Assembly (NCBI GenBank): GCA_031769625.1
Contig: JAUIMM010000015.1
Location: 26,629,501 to 26,693,500 of the forward strand
Direction: 5' to 3'
Source of the DNA: Taudactylus pleione
Lineage: Eukaryota; Chordata; Amphibia; Anura; Myobatrachidae
DNA: 64,000 nt
This document shows, piece after piece, positions 62,392 to 64,000 of this stretch. Each line of letters begins with the position of its first letter. Position 1 is the stretch's first letter. The notes under the pieces were generated by a model, which saw nothing but the letters and a program-made list of their open reading frames with translations, ran no database searches and was not told the DNA's origin. A program made the position numbers and the translations under genes.

Positions 62392-62529
62392 GCTACCTCT
62401 TGGACCTTCTTCACACACGGGGCAAGAATGGAGCAATTGCCTTTTTGGATAGCTTAATGCTGGTCAATCCCAAAATTTATACCCTCATTACTGGGAAAGA
62501 AGCATCAAAGGATCCCAACAGTTTTAGCA
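62392..62529 (+). CDS. CARD14: CARD14, second coding exon (rest of CARD domain)
   Basis: Begins after the acceptor AG at 62390-62391 and ends before the donor A|GTAAGA (GT 62530-62531). 138 bp: 2 bases completing Gly-71, 45 codons, and 1 base, so phase 1 on both sides and in frame with 41909-42119. It encodes [20 protein letters not shown] and [20 protein letters not shown], then PNSFS. The string [11 protein letters not shown] is the CARD14 version of the last CARD helices and is not found in CARD9, CARD10 or CARD11 as I recall them; it separates the paralogues. Together the two exons give a complete CARD (about 115 residues). The coiled-coil, PDZ, SH3 and guanylate-kinase parts expected next lie outside the window. 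Confidence 0.95.
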
Positions 62530-62880
62530 GTAAGAGATAATCTTCAGTCTTTAAGGCATCCATTCATTTATTGTGACAAAACATAATAACCTCTTATGCT
62601 AAGCTTAACTTCTAAAGGAAATAACCACACAGACAACAGTTGCTTGGTTCGAATTAGAATTGATATATTTATTAAATTGCAAATTTATTTTAATTAAAGA
62701 GGGTGGCAAAAGAAGGCGCTACCACTATCTAGCTCTAGCCAAGATAACTCTTACCACAAAATTGGGGGACGACTAAAACGTCCCCACCTCTCAAAATGTG
62801 TAACCTGCGCTGTGCAAGTCTCACCGCCCCTTACAAACAAACAAACAAACAAACAAAAACAAAACAGATTGGCCCAACAC
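62530..62880. other. CARD14: CARD14 next intron, start
   Basis: AT-rich. Holds the AAAC-type microsatellite at about 62836-62866. Confidence 0.6.
62836..62866. repeat. (AAAC)n microsatellite
   Basis: About seven AAAC units with one interruption. Confidence 0.88.
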
Positions 62881-63182
62881 TAATGTTGGGTACACACTAA
62901 GCAATGTGTACTCAGCACAATGTCGTTCACGGCGAGACCCGGTGGTGGTGTCGGCATCAGCAAGTGCATACGCACTTACCAATGCCGACAGCAACGGAAC
63001 GATGGCGGAGGCCATGCTGCATTCAGCAGCATGGTCCCAGGTCCACCGGGTGATGTCGCTGAAGACACGTGGGAGCGCGCATTCCCAGCGACATAGCGGG
63101 TACACACTGGCTGATGAGCCCGATATGTTGTCCGATCCGCCGGATTGGACGACATATTGTCTAGTGTGTACCCGACATTATA
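62881..63182. mobile_element. MITE with TAATGTYGGGTACACACTA ends
   Basis: TAATGTTGGGTACACACTAAG and CTAGTGTGTACCCGACATTA are inverted ends; inner hairpins include GTGCATACGCAC and GCGGGTACACACTGG. About 300 bp, non-coding. Confidence 0.88.
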
Positions 63183-63686
63183 AACCCACACTGATTTTTA
63201 TTCTGACCATAATGGTCCTGTGTGAACAGCATAATGTAAAAATCCCAGAGGTAGAACCTGATGTTACTTTTGGCTAGCTGGGCAGCGTACAAGAGGCCTG
63301 TAAGCATTATTTTTTTTTAAAAACTTCATACATACCCAGGTATTGTGTTACTGAAAGTTCTCAATGGACAAAAGCCTACAGTAAGGAGGCCATCTGACAT
63401 ATTTTGAACACGGGAAACCATGGAACAATATAGTTTTTGGCATCACAATTTCAATAAACAAGTATGACCATAATTAAAGATAAATAGGTGTATTATCATG
63501 TATTTATGGTTTATAAGTATGAACTACTTATAATCTATTAGCAATAAACTCTCACATCGAGTTTTATCTTCAAAATGGGAAAACATCTGGATGAGAGTTT
63601 TTTTGTCAGAGTTTACTGCTAAACTCTCACATTTTCTAAACTCTCACCCTGTTACATTTGGCCCTCAGTCCTCAAGGCACCTTAAC
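63183..63686. other. Intronic stretch with a partial repeat
   Basis: AT-rich; 63520-63665 has ACTCTCACATT words and TGTTACATTTGGCCCTCA, the same style as the end of the 49300-50930 region. CAGTCCTCAAGGCACCTTAACAGT just before 63695 is a MITE end cut by the hAT. Confidence 0.45.
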
Positions 63687-63694
63687 AGTTAAGG

Positions 63695-64000
63695 CAGGGG
63701 CGTGTGCAGCAGGCTCCCTCCTCTGAGCAGCGGCCCCACCCAGCACCGCATATACTTACCTTGTGCCGGAAAGCCGGCCACCCTCCTCAGCAGCACCATC
63801 TTTCCAGTGACATTTGGGAAAGTGATGTATGTGCACAAGAGAGCAAAGACTCTAGCACAGTGCCAGAATCTTAGCTTTGAGTGTGTGGCGCCATCTTCCC
63901 AAATATCACTGGGAATATGGTGCCACAGAGGAAGGAGACCTGCTTTCCGGCACAAGGTAAGTATACTCTTAGTGCAGGGTGTGCAGAGAGGGCGCCCCTG
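63695..64000. mobile_element. Non-autonomous hAT, reaches the window edge
   Basis: CAGGGGCGTGTGCAGC at 63695 and GAGAGGGCGCCCCTG at 64000 are inverted ends, so the element seems to finish exactly at the edge. AGTTAAGG (63687-63694) would be the left copy of the duplication; the right copy is outside. The interior has hairpins on CCGGAAAGC and CACCATCTTTCC. Confidence 0.75.

Noticed and set aside
62906..63277. 123-residue plus frame after the second CARD14 exon
   Set aside because: It spans a TIR element (62881-63182) and has no splice or homology support as a CARD14 exon.
1..64000. tRNA, rRNA or other classical RNA genes
   Set aside because: No cloverleaf-like or ribosomal sequence was noticed by eye; a covariance search was not possible.

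Overview
The window is vertebrate nuclear DNA, almost certainly from a frog or toad with a large, transposon-rich genome; I cannot name the species. The evidence is one recognisable vertebrate gene with GT-AG introns, the lack of any bacterial gene organisation, and very dense amphibian-style repeats: Tc1-like, hAT and Harbinger-like DNA transposons, 5'-truncated L1 and L2-type LINEs, a Ty3/gypsy fragment and Penelope-like ends.

The only host gene I can support is CARD14 on the + strand. Its CARD domain is split over two coding exons (41909-42119 with the start codon, and 62392-62529), joined in phase 1 across a 20,272-bp intron. A probable 60-bp untranslated exon lies just upstream (41584-41643). 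The gene continues beyond the right edge. Everything left of about 41.5 kb is upstream intergenic DNA or 5' intron.

Layout. 1-600: decayed minus-strand copy of a multi-copy uncharacterised protein family. 766-2186: non-autonomous hAT with an internal minisatellite. 3.4-8.1 kb: Harbinger-like MITEs, one of them nested in a dead Tc1 element. 8.6-9.7 kb: palindromic MITEs and a purine-rich tandem repeat. 9.9-14.65 kb: a TIR element split by a 4.5-kb hAT that itself holds further insertions. 15-20 kb: small hAT MITEs and a 2.8-kb BED-finger hAT. 20.5-29.8 kb: two inverted halves of BED-finger hAT elements around a gypsy gag-protease fragment. 30-41 kb: a rearranged Tc1, MITEs, Penelope-like inverted ends, another Tc1 and a truncated L1. 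41.5-64 kb: CARD14 exons with an intron filled by MITEs, long foldbacks, a nearly complete Tc1, an L2-type LINE and a 3.9-kb hAT.

All transposase, reverse transcriptase and gag frames seen are broken or incomplete, so nothing here looks autonomously mobile. The most useful observations are the exact target-site duplications that resolve nested insertions, one large MITE superfamily with 3-bp duplications of no fixed sequence, two hammerhead-like ribozyme cores in Penelope-like sequence, and tandem arrays that grew out of transposase coding sequence.
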